NCBI RefSeq assembly: GCF_029360725.1
Contig: NZ_JARKMY010000010.1
Location: 700,431 to 764,430 of the forward strand
DNA: 64,000 bases
Source of the DNA: Chryseolinea sp. H1M3-3
GTDB taxonomy: Bacteria; Bacteroidota; Bacteroidia; Cytophagales; Cyclobacteriaceae
Direction: 5' to 3'
Below are positions 53,269 to 63,389 of the stretch, piece by piece. Both the position numbers and the translations under genes were made by a program. The notes beneath the pieces are model-generated. The model saw nothing but the letters and a program-made list of their open reading frames with translations. It searched no databases and had not been told where the DNA came from. The first letter of the stretch is position 1, and the number at the start of each line of letters is the position of its first letter.

Positions 53269-54777
53269 CTATTTTTTATCCGGAACAATTCGCGCTTCGC
53301 GATTGACAATCTCCCATGCCGTATAAAAAATGCATTGCGTACGTTTTACCAATAAATCAAATTCTATTTTATCAACTTCGTCACTTGGTTTGTGATAGTC
53401 TTCATGTATTCCATCAAAATAAAAAATGATGGGAATATTCTTTTTAGCAAAATTCCAATGATCCGATCGATAATACAACCGGTCGGGATGATTCATATCA
53501 TTGTAAGTGTAATCAAAGATGAGGTTTGTATATAGCTTGTTCGTTGCCTCGCTCACTTCATGCAGGGTTGTTGAAAGCTTATCCGCCCCGATGACGTATA
53601 TATAGGGAGCACTGTTTTGGTGCTGCGGGTCTCTTCTTCCAATCATATCAATGTTCAAATTAACGACAGTATTCTCTAGGGGAAACACTGGATTTTGCGT
53701 GTAATAATCGGAACCCAGTAATCCTTTTTCTTCAGCACTTACCAGCATAAATAATATGCTGCGCCTGGGCCCTTTTCCTTCCAATTTTGCTTGCTTAAAA
53801 ACTTTAGCCAATTGCATAACGGCCGAGGTACCCGAAGCATCATCATCTGCACCATTGTGAATAAGATCGCCTTCTCCATTTTTCTTAACACCCACGTGAT
53901 CGTAATGGGCAGTAATCACTACAACTTCTTCCTTCTTGTCAGATCCTTCAATAAAGCCTAATACATTTTCAGATTGAATTGGCTTTATATCGGAGGAAGT
54001 CCGGTAAACAATATCCACCGGTTTAATTTTTTTGAACGCTTTCTTTTTGTACCCATCTTCCATGACCTTAATAAGTTTATCTCGCGATAGTCCAAAGAAT
54101 TTCTCAGTCATGCTTGGCGCCACAATAAATGCACCCGGAACGGAGCTATTACTCAACGGTTTTTTCAAAGTAAGTTCGCGCGATCCGGCAAATGATTTTA
54201 TTTGGTTAGAAATGATATCAAAATCAGACTTGGTTTTCGAGTGACTAATGAAAATCATTTTTGCCCCTTTTCCCCGAAGTGCTTCTAATTTTTCATTCGT
54301 GGGGAAATCTGATGTCACGATCAAGAATACGGCCTTTCCATTAATATCAATTTGACTTAACGCTTCCTCAGATCCATCACCTGCAAACACCATGGGAAGA
54401 GAGACCTCCCCACCGCTATCACTATTTCCATAGTAAGTGATTTCGGTATAGTTGTTAAACTGAGAACCTCCTGCTTTCACATAGTTTTCGCCAGCACGTG
54501 TCGTGTATAAATCGAAAGGCTGGAGGTAGTCTCCATTCACCGGGCCGGTAAGACGTAATTCCTCAAAATGAGCACGAATAAAAGCCGCAGCCATTTTCTG
54601 ACCTCGTTTCCCTGTTTCACGCCCTTCAAGCGCATCGGAAGCAAGAATTGATAAGTAATCTTTTAAATCGGACGCAGTTATCCGATTACCATATTTTTGT
54701 AATTCAGCATCCTGAGCATCAGTATTTACATAGATTATAAATGCACAAGCCGCTATCCAAAACCTCCATTTCCTCAT
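53269..54777 (-). CDS. M28-family zinc aminopeptidase, exported
   Basis: A 502-residue protein starting at ATG 54777 (MRKWRFW); an upstream TTG would blur the signal peptide (about 1-21). A PA-like insert lies at about 110-200. The M28 zinc ligands are visible: His and Asp in TAHYDHVG and NGADDDASG, Glu in SAEEKGLLGS, Asp in LNIDMIGRRD and His in HEDYHKPSDEVDKI. It would trim peptides in the periplasm or outside the cell. Single gene with the terminator at 53197-53234. Confidence 0.92.
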   Translation of the reverse strand: MRKWRFWIAACAFIIYVNTDAQDAELQKYGNRITASDLKDYLSILASDALEGRETGKRGQKMAAAFIRAHFEELRLTGPVNGDYLQPFDLYTTRAGENYVKAGGSQFNNYTEITYYGNSDSGGEVSLPMVFAGDGSEEALSQIDINGKAVFLIVTSDFPTNEKLEALRGKGAKMIFISHSKTKSDFDIISNQIKSFAGSRELTLKKPLSNSSVPGAFIVAPSMTEKFFGLSRDKLIKVMEDGYKKKAFKKIKPVDIVYRTSSDIKPIQSENVLGFIEGSDKKEEVVVITAHYDHVGVKKNGEGDLIHNGADDDASGTSAVMQLAKVFKQAKLEGKGPRRSILFMLVSAEEKGLLGSDYYTQNPVFPLENTVVNLNIDMIGRRDPQHQNSAPYIYVIGADKLSTTLHEVSEATNKLYTNLIFDYTYNDMNHPDRLYYRSDHWNFAKKNIPIIFYFDGIHEDYHKPSDEVDKIEFDLLVKRTQCIFYTAWEIVNREARIVPDKK

Positions 54778-54900
54778 AATCACATTAGTTAATTCAGCCA
54801 AGATCTACACCTTTCATGAATTGCGCAACGTAAATCTATTTTAATAGGAATTATTTGCCTGGAATTGCGCTCGGCACTGTTAATTCTGTTTTGATAGAAT

Positions 54901-54908
54901 TACCTTTG
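54901..54908 (+). promoter_or_regulatory. Probable -7 promoter element of gcvP
   Basis: TACCTTTG, followed by TG as in the gcvT promoter, 57 bp before the gcvP ATG. No clear TTTG -33 box at the right distance. Confidence 0.5.
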
Positions 54909-54965
54909 TGACCTCTTTTTGAGTCATTATTATTTTGAAGTAGTATCTCGCAAAATTCACCCTTA

Positions 54966-57851
54966 ATGAAAATAGATTCACAGTACAAAGAACAGTTTGA
55001 GACCCGCCACATCGGACCCGATGCTCACCAGACGGAAGCAATGTTGAAGGTAATTAAAGCAAAATCTGTAGACGACTTAATTGATCAAACCGTACCATCG
55101 AACATCCGGTTAAAAAAACCGCTTAATCTACCGAGGGCAAAATCTGAGTATGAATTTCTTCACGATTTTTCAAAGATAGCCTCACGGAATAAAGTTTATA
55201 AAACATATATCGGAACAGGCTATTACAATACCATCACACCTGGTGTTATTCTCAGAAATGTTTTAGAAAATCCTGGCTGGTATACGGCCTATACGCCTTA
55301 TCAAGCGGAAATCGCACAGGGCAGACTGGAGGCTTTGATCAATTATCAAACTATGATCATTGATCTCACGGGAATGCAAATCGCGAACGCGTCACTATTA
55401 GACGAAGCTACTGCGGCAGCAGAGGCCATGCATGTTTTTTTAGCTTCCAGAAAAGGCTCTCGAAAAAACGCCGTTAAAATATTTATTGACCAAAATACGT
55501 TTCCCCAAACAATTGATGTTCTGAAGAACCGCGCCACACCGCTTGAGGTAGAAGTGATTGTCGGGGATATTAAAACAGTTGATCTTACTAATACCGATCT
55601 ATTTGCTGTTTACATTCAAAACCCTGACAATAACGGCGCAATTCATGACTACTCCGCGCTGATTCAGGCGGCCCATGACAATGACGTGTTCGTCGCGATG
55701 GGCGCGGATTTGATGAGCCTGGTGCTGATGAAAACGCCGGGCGAAATGGGCGCTGACATTGTTGTTGGGTCAAGCCAACGTTTCGGGGTACCGATGGGTT
55801 TCGGAGGACCTCACGCTGCTTTCTTTGCTACCAAAGATGATTTCAAAAGACAGATGCCCGGAAGAATTATCGGTGCGTCCATAGATGCATCAGGAAATCC
55901 CGCATATCGAATGGCACTTCAAACGCGTGAACAACATATCCGAAGAGAGAAAGCCACTTCGAACATCTGTACCGCCCAGGTTTTACTTTCTGTGATGGCA
56001 GGTATGTATGCTGTTTATCACGGTCCCCAGGGTTTGAAAAAAATTGCAGGGCGAATTCACGCTTTGGCGAAATCCCTAGACCATGCGTTAAAATCATTGG
56101 GTATAAAACAAATTAATGAGTTTTATTTCGACACCCTGAAAATTGAAGTTGATGATATAAGACTGGTTGAGCATGAAGCATTAAAACACGAAATAAACTT
56201 TAGGTATTTTTCCGACAACCATATTGGGATTACGCTGGATGAAACAACTTCGCCCGATGATATTCAAACCATCATCAGTATTTTTTCCACAGTAAACAAT
56301 AAGAAACTGGAAACCTTTTCTGTTAATGGTCAGGAAATAAATTGGCCGGCGAATTGGATTCGAAAGACACCGTTTCTTACGCATCCGGTTTTTAACACCC
56401 ATCATTCCGAGCACGAAATGCTTCGTTACATCAAGCGACTTGAGAATAAAGATTTGTCGATGGTTCATTCCATGATTTCTCTTGGTTCTTGTACGATGAA
56501 ACTCAATGCTACAGCCGAAATGATTCCTGTTACCTGGCCCGAGTTAGGTAACATACATCCCTTCGCTCCATCCAATCAGACGGAAGGATATCAGGAAATC
56601 ATTGCCTCCCTGGAGAACTGGTTAAAAGAAATTACCGGATTCACCGGTGTTTCGCTCCAGCCAAATAGTGGCGCTCAGGGTGAATATGCTGGGCTGCTGG
56701 TTATCCGTGCTTATCATCAGGATCACGGAAACATTCAACGAAACATTGCTTTGATCCCTGCATCGGCTCACGGCACAAATCCAGCCAGCGCGGTAATGGC
56801 AGGTATGCATGTCGTTGTAGTTAAATCAGACGACGAAGGTAAAATTGACGTCTTAGATTTAAAGGCTAAGGCCGAACAATACAAGGATCAACTGTCATGC
56901 CTCATGGTGACTTATCCATCCACGCATGGCGTTTTTGAAGAATCTATCGTTGAGATCTGTGAAGTTATACATGCGCATGGCGGATTAGTGTACATGGATG
57001 GAGCAAATATGAATGCGCAGGTTGGCCTGACTTCACCCGCTACCATCGGCGCGGACGTCTGCCACTTGAATTTACACAAGACCTTTTGTATACCACATGG
57101 AGGCGGAGGCCCAGGCATGGGTCCCATTTGCTGCAATGACAAATTGAAGCCCTATTTGCCGGGACATTCTATCATCAAAACAGGAGGTGACAAAGCTATC
57201 CAGGCTGTTTCAGCAGCGCCCTGGGGAAGTGCCAGTATCTTAACCATTTCCTACGCCTACATTGCTATGATGGGTGGCGCAGGGCTGACTAATGCAACGA
57301 AGATGGCCATTGTAAATGCAAATTATATTAAAGATCGTCTCGAAGGCCATTTTAAAATTCTTTACACAGGAAGCAAAGGCCGGTGTGCCCACGAGATGAT
57401 TGTCGATTGCCGCGATTTTAAGAAAGCAGGTGTGGAAATGGAAGATATTGCCAAACGTTTGATGGACTATGGTTTTCACGCTCCCACGGTTTCCTTCCCA
57501 GTAGCTGGAACGTTGATGATAGAACCCACAGAAAGTGAACCGAAAGAAGAGCTTGACCGCTTCATCGATGCGTTACTCGAAATCCGAAATGAAATTAAGG
57601 AAGTAGAAGAAGGTAAAGTCTCCAGAGATAACAATGTTTTAAAAAATGCGCCGCACACAGCAACCGTTGTGATGGCTGATCATTGGGACAAACCTTATAG
57701 CCGCCAGAAAGCCGCATATCCCCTGCCCTATGTGAAGGATGCCAAATTCTGGCCCGCCGTTAGCCGGGTAGATAACGCCTATGGTGACAGAAATCTCGTG
57801 TGCAGTTGTTTGCCAATTGAAGAATATACAAAGGAGACTACCGCTATATAA
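54966..57851 (+). CDS. gcvP: Glycine dehydrogenase (decarboxylating), P protein
   Basis: A 961-residue single-chain P protein with both halves of the ancient duplication. It decarboxylates glycine and loads the aminomethyl group on lipoyl H protein. Recognisable motifs: FETRHIGPD near the N-terminus, [40 protein letters not shown] and the PLP lysine in [19 protein letters not shown]. The other required components, H and L proteins, are not in this window; gcvT is at 15 kb. A shared terminator follows. Confidence 0.97.
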   Translation: MKIDSQYKEQFETRHIGPDAHQTEAMLKVIKAKSVDDLIDQTVPSNIRLKKPLNLPRAKSEYEFLHDFSKIASRNKVYKTYIGTGYYNTITPGVILRNVLENPGWYTAYTPYQAEIAQGRLEALINYQTMIIDLTGMQIANASLLDEATAAAEAMHVFLASRKGSRKNAVKIFIDQNTFPQTIDVLKNRATPLEVEVIVGDIKTVDLTNTDLFAVYIQNPDNNGAIHDYSALIQAAHDNDVFVAMGADLMSLVLMKTPGEMGADIVVGSSQRFGVPMGFGGPHAAFFATKDDFKRQMPGRIIGASIDASGNPAYRMALQTREQHIRREKATSNICTAQVLLSVMAGMYAVYHGPQGLKKIAGRIHALAKSLDHALKSLGIKQINEFYFDTLKIEVDDIRLVEHEALKHEINFRYFSDNHIGITLDETTSPDDIQTIISIFSTVNNKKLETFSVNGQEINWPANWIRKTPFLTHPVFNTHHSEHEMLRYIKRLENKDLSMVHSMISLGSCTMKLNATAEMIPVTWPELGNIHPFAPSNQTEGYQEIIASLENWLKEITGFTGVSLQPNSGAQGEYAGLLVIRAYHQDHGNIQRNIALIPASAHGTNPASAVMAGMHVVVVKSDDEGKIDVLDLKAKAEQYKDQLSCLMVTYPSTHGVFEESIVEICEVIHAHGGLVYMDGANMNAQVGLTSPATIGADVCHLNLHKTFCIPHGGGGPGMGPICCNDKLKPYLPGHSIIKTGGDKAIQAVSAAPWGSASILTISYAYIAMMGGAGLTNATKMAIVNANYIKDRLEGHFKILYTGSKGRCAHEMIVDCRDFKKAGVEMEDIAKRLMDYGFHAPTVSFPVAGTLMIEPTESEPKEELDRFIDALLEIRNEIKEVEEGKVSRDNNVLKNAPHTATVVMADHWDKPYSRQKAAYPLPYVKDAKFWPAVSRVDNAYGDRNLVCSCLPIEEYTKETTAI

Positions 57852-57863
57852 TCATACAAGACT

Positions 57864-57904
57864 AAAAAAGAGAGGCCGTCCTTTTGAGACAGCCTCTCTT
57901 TTTT
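57864..57904. terminator. Bidirectional terminator between gcvP and the GAF sensor gene
   Basis: AAAAAAGAGAGGC (57864-57876) pairs with GCCTCTCTTTTTT (57892-57904), with a GTC/GAC inner stem. A and T tracts on both sides let it work for both genes. Confidence 0.9.
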
Positions 57905-57905
57905 A

Positions 57906-59477
57906 TTACGATGTCATTTCCATTCGTTTCATTCGCTCTTTCTCTTTTCTTACCAGTTCTTCTTGCGTCGCTTGCAACTCTTCCATATTCTGTCGCATCT
58001 CTTCTTCCTGCGCGCGCATTTGCTCTTCATTTAACTTTGCATTTTCAAGCAACGCTTTCATCTTTTGTGTTGTTTGAGAATTCAAAATCGCAGAAGCTAA
58101 AAATTCACCAGCCTTTTTAAGGAACATTGTATGATGCTCTTCAAAATCAATGAACGATGCTAACTCAATGATAGCAACGGTATGCACATCATATTTCAAA
58201 GGTACAATCACTAAATATCTGGGCGTTGCATCGCCTAGGCCTGACGTAATATGAGTATATCCGTTTGGTACATCTTTCAACTGTGTAATCTCTCCTTCCA
58301 GAAACGCCTGTCCGATCAACCCGTTTCCGATTTCAATTTTTTTCTCTATCCATTTCTTTTTATCGAATGCATAACTAGACGCCAGATTCAAATATTCGGC
58401 ACCTTCTTCACCTTCTAATACAAACAAACTTCCCTGTTGCGCTTTAAGATATTTCGTTAGGAACGAAACACACTTGTCTGCCAGTATTTTCGAATCGTGT
58501 TGATGATTCCTGACAATCTCTGAAAACTTGGCTAAGCCCTCATTCATCCAGTTTCGCTTCTCATCTTCCGCTTTTACCGTTTTAAGCTTTTCACGCATGT
58601 TGAGTAAATCTCCGGCAAGCGTTTCTTGATTTAGTTTGAAGTTTGTTTCATTCAGACCTTTCCATTCAACTGTGTAATCACCACTTGCCAGCACCTTGAT
58701 GAACTCAGAAGCTTTACGCGAATTTTGTATCGAAGTCTCTATAATTTCTTCCTCTATTAATCCGTGATCCTTCCCAGAATTAAAGACGTATTTGACATCG
58801 TTCTCATGAATTTTCTGTAAAAGCTTTTCGCGTTGACGTTGCTCCCGGCGTAATCTTAAAACAATGAATGTTAAAATGGGGAGGGTTATTACCACTAAGA
58901 AGATTTGCAGTATTAAATTATATCGTTCTGCAAATGCGGCCCTTTCATAAGCCTCCTGTTGTAAATCACTTTCATATTTTGAAAGCGGTCCATAAAAAGC
59001 ATTGTAAGAAGTCTCCTTCTCAAACCCTTTATCCACATTTAGTAGCTGTTTAAAAGTTGCCATGCTATCGACCTTCGCCATGTTCAATAAGTCGTTGGAG
59101 TATTGAATGTACGCTTTTACGTCAGCCTGAAGTTTCTTGAGATCATTCAACTTAGGATACGCTTGCTCCTTCAAACCTATTTCCAGTTCATGAAATATTC
59201 CGGAATTTGCGTTGATGGATTTCTCATAAAGACTCAGCATTTTTTCGTTTTTAGTAAGTCCAAAACCCCGTACACCCAAATCTACGCCGTGAACCGTACT
59301 GTTAAGAATATTATCAGCCAGATCCATGATTGATTCAGAATTCTGAATCATCTCATGTGTTTCTCGGATGACGTTATTATTGCGTACTGTTAATCCTACA
59401 TTAATAAGGAGCAGCATTACAAATACGGACGCTGCGAAGGCCACTTGTATCCAGCCTTCTTTGAAGATTTTTTTCAT
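57906..59477 (-). CDS. CHASE3-GAF membrane sensor protein without an output domain
   Basis: A 523-residue protein with membrane helices at about 12-30 and 188-209 bounding a periplasmic CHASE3-like helical domain (about 35-185, with LADNILNSTVHGVDLGVRGFGLTKNEK). The cytoplasmic part has a short HAMP-like linker, a GAF domain (about 325-475, FLTKYLKAQQGSLFVLEG to LASAILNSQTTQKM) and ends in a coiled coil (EEEMRQNMEELQATQEE). No histidine kinase, cyclase or other output follows; the coding ends 50 codons after GAF. In relatives this coiled coil leads into PAS or kinase modules. Confidence 0.87.
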   Translation of the reverse strand: MKKIFKEGWIQVAFAASVFVMLLLINVGLTVRNNNVIRETHEMIQNSESIMDLADNILNSTVHGVDLGVRGFGLTKNEKMLSLYEKSINANSGIFHELEIGLKEQAYPKLNDLKKLQADVKAYIQYSNDLLNMAKVDSMATFKQLLNVDKGFEKETSYNAFYGPLSKYESDLQQEAYERAAFAERYNLILQIFLVVITLPILTFIVLRLRREQRQREKLLQKIHENDVKYVFNSGKDHGLIEEEIIETSIQNSRKASEFIKVLASGDYTVEWKGLNETNFKLNQETLAGDLLNMREKLKTVKAEDEKRNWMNEGLAKFSEIVRNHQHDSKILADKCVSFLTKYLKAQQGSLFVLEGEEGAEYLNLASSYAFDKKKWIEKKIEIGNGLIGQAFLEGEITQLKDVPNGYTHITSGLGDATPRYLVIVPLKYDVHTVAIIELASFIDFEEHHTMFLKKAGEFLASAILNSQTTQKMKALLENAKLNEEQMRAQEEEMRQNMEELQATQEELVRKEKERMKRMEMTS

Positions 59478-59617
59478 GCACTCAACTTGATTGTTGGAAT
59501 AATATTTAATTATAAAACGTTTCCCGAAGATAGAGAGAATTTGAATTCACTTAGACATCAGAGGGACCCGTAAAAGAGTACATTTAAAAGCAAAAAGATC
59601 GCACGTTATATTTAAAG

Positions 59618-60082
59618 CTATTTTGCATAATCCGGGAGGTACTTCAAGATCTCGTTACCGAAAAAATACAATGCACTACTAAAAATAACAGACCAGACGG
59701 AAGCACTGATGAACATGTAAAGGATTATTTTCTCTTTCGGACTCCCGGAACTAACCGCTAGTAACGTCCCGCCTATTGGTGTTAGAACAATTGGAGTTAA
59801 TGCAGCAACACCAATAAGCCCATACTTTTTCCAGATGGTAACAAATCGACGGCTATTCACCGTAAATTTTTTTCTTTTTTTATAAAATATACTTACAATT
59901 TTCTCGCGAATCCAGTTACCAAAGAAAGTCAGCAGAAGCACAACGCTCATCATACCGGCCACCGTAATCAGGATGGTAGCCAGTAATGTAAACCCGTAAG
60001 CATAGCCACCCAAAGGCCCAAAAATAAATTTGAGCATGCATGAAAAATAAACCGATGCAGCCTTCCAAATAATTTCCCACAT
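59618..60082 (-). CDS. Small multi-span membrane protein
   Basis: A 154-residue protein starting at ATG 60082 (a GTG two codons upstream is possible). Four to five hydrophobic segments, an internal basic loop (KKRKKF) and the motif GLIGVAALTPIVLTPIGGTLLAVSSG, which resembles the small-multidrug-export / DedA-like families (COG2426-type). Role and substrate are uncertain. It begins 14 bp after upp on the same strand and is probably co-transcribed with it. Confidence 0.7.
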   Translation of the reverse strand: MWEIIWKAASVYFSCMLKFIFGPLGGYAYGFTLLATILITVAGMMSVVLLLTFFGNWIREKIVSIFYKKRKKFTVNSRRFVTIWKKYGLIGVAALTPIVLTPIGGTLLAVSSGSPKEKIILYMFISASVWSVIFSSALYFFGNEILKYLPDYAK

Positions 60083-60096
60083 AGTCACTATCCACG

Positions 60097-60741
60097 TTAC
60101 ATTTTAAGGCCAAAACTCAAATCGCCTGCATCGCCCAGCCCAGGAACAATGTAAAATTGGTCATTAAGATTTTCATCTATAGCACAGGTATAGATTGAAA
60201 AAGGCACATTTAAATTTTCTTTTATATAATGAATCCCTTCAGGCGCAGCCACCAGTGCTGCTATAAAAATATGAGAAGGTTGCCCGCGCTTCAGCAATGT
60301 TTCTACAGACCGTATAATAGATTTGCCTGTCGCCAGCATCGGATCGACTAAAATAACGATCCGTTCGTTGACCACCGGAACAGCAACATAATCCAGGTGG
60401 ATGAGTATCTCGTCAGAACCCTCTTCTCTGTACGCTCCGATAAAACCACAATCCGATCGATCAAAATAATCAAGAAAACCATCCAGGTAAGGAAGTCCTG
60501 CCCGTAGAACGGTAAGTAATACGGGATGTTGTGCGAGTAGTGGAATATTAGATGCTGCAAGTGGACCCTGAACAAGCTGCTCCTTAAAATCGAGTTTCTT
60601 CGAAATTTCGTAGGCCATTAGTTGTCCCAGCCGCTTCATGTTTTTCCTGAATTTTCCACGATCAAGTTGAATATCTTTGTCTCGCAATTCGGATATAAAC
60701 TGATTTGCTATCGTATTTTGCGAACTAAGGTTAAATATCAT
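60097..60741 (-). CDS. upp: Uracil phosphoribosyltransferase
   Basis: A 214-residue type I phosphoribosyltransferase that converts uracil and PRPP to UMP in pyrimidine salvage. The PRPP loop VDPMLATGKSI, TVLRAGLPYLDGF and the C-terminal uracil-binding IVPGLGDAGDLSFG are all typical. Length fits the family. It lies divergent from the M42-like peptidase gene and upstream of a small membrane protein gene. Confidence 0.95.
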   Translation of the reverse strand: MIFNLSSQNTIANQFISELRDKDIQLDRGKFRKNMKRLGQLMAYEISKKLDFKEQLVQGPLAASNIPLLAQHPVLLTVLRAGLPYLDGFLDYFDRSDCGFIGAYREEGSDEILIHLDYVAVPVVNERIVILVDPMLATGKSIIRSVETLLKRGQPSHIFIAALVAAPEGIHYIKENLNVPFSIYTCAIDENLNDQFYIVPGLGDAGDLSFGLKM

Positions 60742-60902
60742 ATCACGTTTTTCTTCATCGAAAATTTAGAATAAAGTTGTGGTAAGAACTAATGTAAGCG
60801 TTAACAAATAAAAGTTGGGCAATGATTGACATTCTTACCTATACGACTCGTTACGATTTTACTAGGTTTGCAGTATGAAGATGATTTTACTTATTCGTAT
60901 TC

Positions 60903-61811
60903 ATGAAACTACTTAAACAACTCTGTGAAATACCTGCTCCGTCTGGCGATGAAGTTGCGATGAAAGAATTTTTATTGAAATACATTCGAAAGGAGAGCAA
61001 GAAATGGAAAGTTGTTCCTGAAATTTTCCAGGAGGGTTTGCAAGACTGTATAATCTTAAAATTCGGAAATCCCCGCACTGCAATTTTTGCACACATGGAC
61101 AGCATAGGATTTACCGTTCGCTATCAAAATCAATTATTGCCGATCGGAAGTCCTGATGCAGATTCAGGTACGAAACTCGTCGGGAAAGACAGTCTCGGGC
61201 CAATTGAATGTGAACTTGAATTCGACAACGACAGGCATGCGTTTTACTCCTTCGGCCGTCAAATTGACCGCGGTGCTACCCTGACATATAAAGTGAATTT
61301 TCGCGAGACCAAACAGTTCATACAATCGGCATATCTCGACAATCGTTTAGGCATTTACAATGTTTTAAAAGTAGCGGAAACATTGAAAGACGGTGTGATC
61401 GTTTTTAGTTGCTGGGAAGAACATGGCGGAGGTTCGGTTCCGTTTCTCGCTAAAATAATCCACGAAAAATGGAACATCAGCCAGGCGCTGATATCTGATA
61501 TTACCTGGGTTTCTGATGGTGTTCATCCCGGAAAAGGTGTAGCCATCTCGATGCGTGATCGAAACCTTCCGAGAAAATCTTACCTTGATAGGATTATCGC
61601 TATTGCAAAAAAAAGAAAAATAGATTTTCAACTGGAGGTAGAAGGAGCCGGCTCCAGTGATGGTCGTGAACTGCAAACTTCACCCTACCCTTTCGATTGG
61701 TGTTTTGTTGGTGCACCGGAACAGGGGGCCCATTCACCTGATGAAAAAGTTCATAAACACGACATCAAAACCATGATAGAACTATACTCATGGCTGATGA
61801 AGGATCTGTGA
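60903..61811 (+). CDS. M42-type zinc aminopeptidase-like protein
   Basis: A 302-residue metallopeptidase of the M42/M20 fold. EIPAPSGDEVAMKEFL at the N-terminus, AHMDSIGFTV (metal His and Asp), SAYLDNRLGIYNVL (bridging Asp), SCWEEHGGGS (general base and metal Glu), DITWVSDG and the closing GAPEQGAHSPDEKVHKHDI with metal His are in the right order. It is shorter than the typical M42 glutamyl aminopeptidase (about 340-360). It is likely a cytoplasmic peptide-trimming enzyme. Single gene. Confidence 0.85.
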   Translation: MKLLKQLCEIPAPSGDEVAMKEFLLKYIRKESKKWKVVPEIFQEGLQDCIILKFGNPRTAIFAHMDSIGFTVRYQNQLLPIGSPDADSGTKLVGKDSLGPIECELEFDNDRHAFYSFGRQIDRGATLTYKVNFRETKQFIQSAYLDNRLGIYNVLKVAETLKDGVIVFSCWEEHGGGSVPFLAKIIHEKWNISQALISDITWVSDGVHPGKGVAISMRDRNLPRKSYLDRIIAIAKKRKIDFQLEVEGAGSSDGRELQTSPYPFDWCFVGAPEQGAHSPDEKVHKHDIKTMIELYSWLMKDL

Positions 61812-62081
61812 TATAAACTTTCGCGTACTTTTATTTTCCGGATCTCGCTGTTAATCGTAACTTTTTATTCAATAACTAATTTAAGTAGGATCAGATAAAC
61901 GAGTGATATGAAATTTCACTCCGATTTCTTTATGCAGCTGCTTAGTACCCTCCGCAGCAAATCCGCACAATCAAATTAAATCGGTTAGGATGACCTATAT
62001 TCCGTCTTATCCTGTGGCCGTTACAAATTATCACAGTATCCATGAATTTCCTTTTATCTTTACAGCCTCAAAAAAATAAGG

Positions 62082-62639
62082 ATGAAGATTAAGGATTTAG
62101 AATTTGAGAAGTTCATACGGGAAGATGAGATCAAAGCTAAAATAAGTGCGTTAGCTGAAATGATAGACCTTGATTACAATTCAAAAACGCCGGTTTTTCT
62201 TCCTATTCTTAATGGATCGTTCATGTTTGGAGCAGATTTGCTTAAACAGGTCTCTATTCCCTGCAAAGTCTCCTTTGTTAAGATATCCTCGTATGTTGGA
62301 ACTGTTAGCTCAGGGCAAATCAAAACACTCATTGGACTTGATGAAAGCCTGTTCAACCAAGACATTATTATCGTAGAGGACATCATTGATACTGGCCAAA
62401 CCTTACAAAAAATTGTAACTGAACTAAAAAGCCTGGGTACTAAATCGGTGGAAGTTATTTCCCTGCTTCGAAAAAAAACTGCGCGTGAAAAGGGAATTGC
62501 TGTTAAATATTTAGGATTTGAAATTGAAACTGAATTTGTTGTAGGATATGGATTAGACTACGACGGGTTGGGAAGAAACCTCAAAGACCTTTATAAGACG
62601 GACTCGGAAAATATCTTCAATCCCGATAGCTCAGTTTAA
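62082..62639 (+). CDS. hpt: Hypoxanthine phosphoribosyltransferase
   Basis: A 185-residue purine salvage enzyme making IMP/GMP from hypoxanthine/guanine and PRPP. The PRPP-binding loop IIIVEDIIDTGQTL, the substrate loop KISSYVGTVSSG and the FVVGYGLDYDG ending are characteristic. It is followed by adk (77 bp) and obg, a nucleotide/GTPase gene order seen in Bacteroidota. Confidence 0.95.
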   Translation: MKIKDLEFEKFIREDEIKAKISALAEMIDLDYNSKTPVFLPILNGSFMFGADLLKQVSIPCKVSFVKISSYVGTVSSGQIKTLIGLDESLFNQDIIIVEDIIDTGQTLQKIVTELKSLGTKSVEVISLLRKKTAREKGIAVKYLGFEIETEFVVGYGLDYDGLGRNLKDLYKTDSENIFNPDSSV

Positions 62640-62716
62640 AATTCATCTTGGATTACTATATTCGTCACCTTGTTTCACAAAAAGGCCCCCAACAGTAACG
62701 TAAACAACACATTTAC

Positions 62717-63298
62717 ATGATCAACATTATACTCTTCGGCCCTCCTGGCGCGGGTAAAGGCACACAAAGTGCAAAAATCATTGAGAAATATTCACTTGTT
62801 CATATCGCTACTGGGGATCTTTTCAGAAAACATCTTAAGGAGGGAACGCCGCTGGGCAATCTTGCAAAGGATTACATGAACAAAGGGAATCTTGTCCCCG
62901 ACCAGGTAGTAATCGACATGGTAGACGACAAGATTAAAAACAGTGGCAATGCATCCGGTATCATCTTTGACGGATTTCCGCGGACGATTCCGCAGGCCGA
63001 GGCTCTCGATAAACTATTGGCATCCAAAAGCACTCCAATAAAAGTATTAATCGAACTTGTTGTTCCGGAAGATGAACTCAGACTGCGACTGGCTGACCGT
63101 GCTGCAAAAGAAAATCGGCCCGATGATGCAAAACCGGAAGTGATTGAAAACAGAATCTCAGTATATAAAGGTGAAACTGCTTCCGTAGCCGAATATTATA
63201 AGAAACTCGGCAAGTATGCGTCTGTTGTAGGTGTAGGCGAAATTGAAAATATTTTTTCCAACATCTGCCGGGAAATAGATAAAAGCCTTTTGTTGTAG
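62717..63298 (+). CDS. adk: Adenylate kinase
   Basis: A 193-residue adenylate kinase (AMP + ATP to 2 ADP). The P-loop GPPGAGKGTQ is at residues 7-16; GDLFRKHL, DGFPRTIPQAE and the short LID (LADRAAKENRPDDAKPEVIENRISVY) follow. The LID lacks the four-cysteine zinc site and is of the short type, as expected for this size. It sits between hpt and obg. Confidence 0.96.
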   Translation: MINIILFGPPGAGKGTQSAKIIEKYSLVHIATGDLFRKHLKEGTPLGNLAKDYMNKGNLVPDQVVIDMVDDKIKNSGNASGIIFDGFPRTIPQAEALDKLLASKSTPIKVLIELVVPEDELRLRLADRAAKENRPDDAKPEVIENRISVYKGETASVAEYYKKLGKYASVVGVGEIENIFSNICREIDKSLLL

Positions 63299-63389
63299 AA
63301 AGTGTATTGGAAGATTGCGAGATCAGACTATTAGCTTTACATCTTTCAATTTTCTGTTCTTTCAATTTTAATCCTATAATCTCAACATT

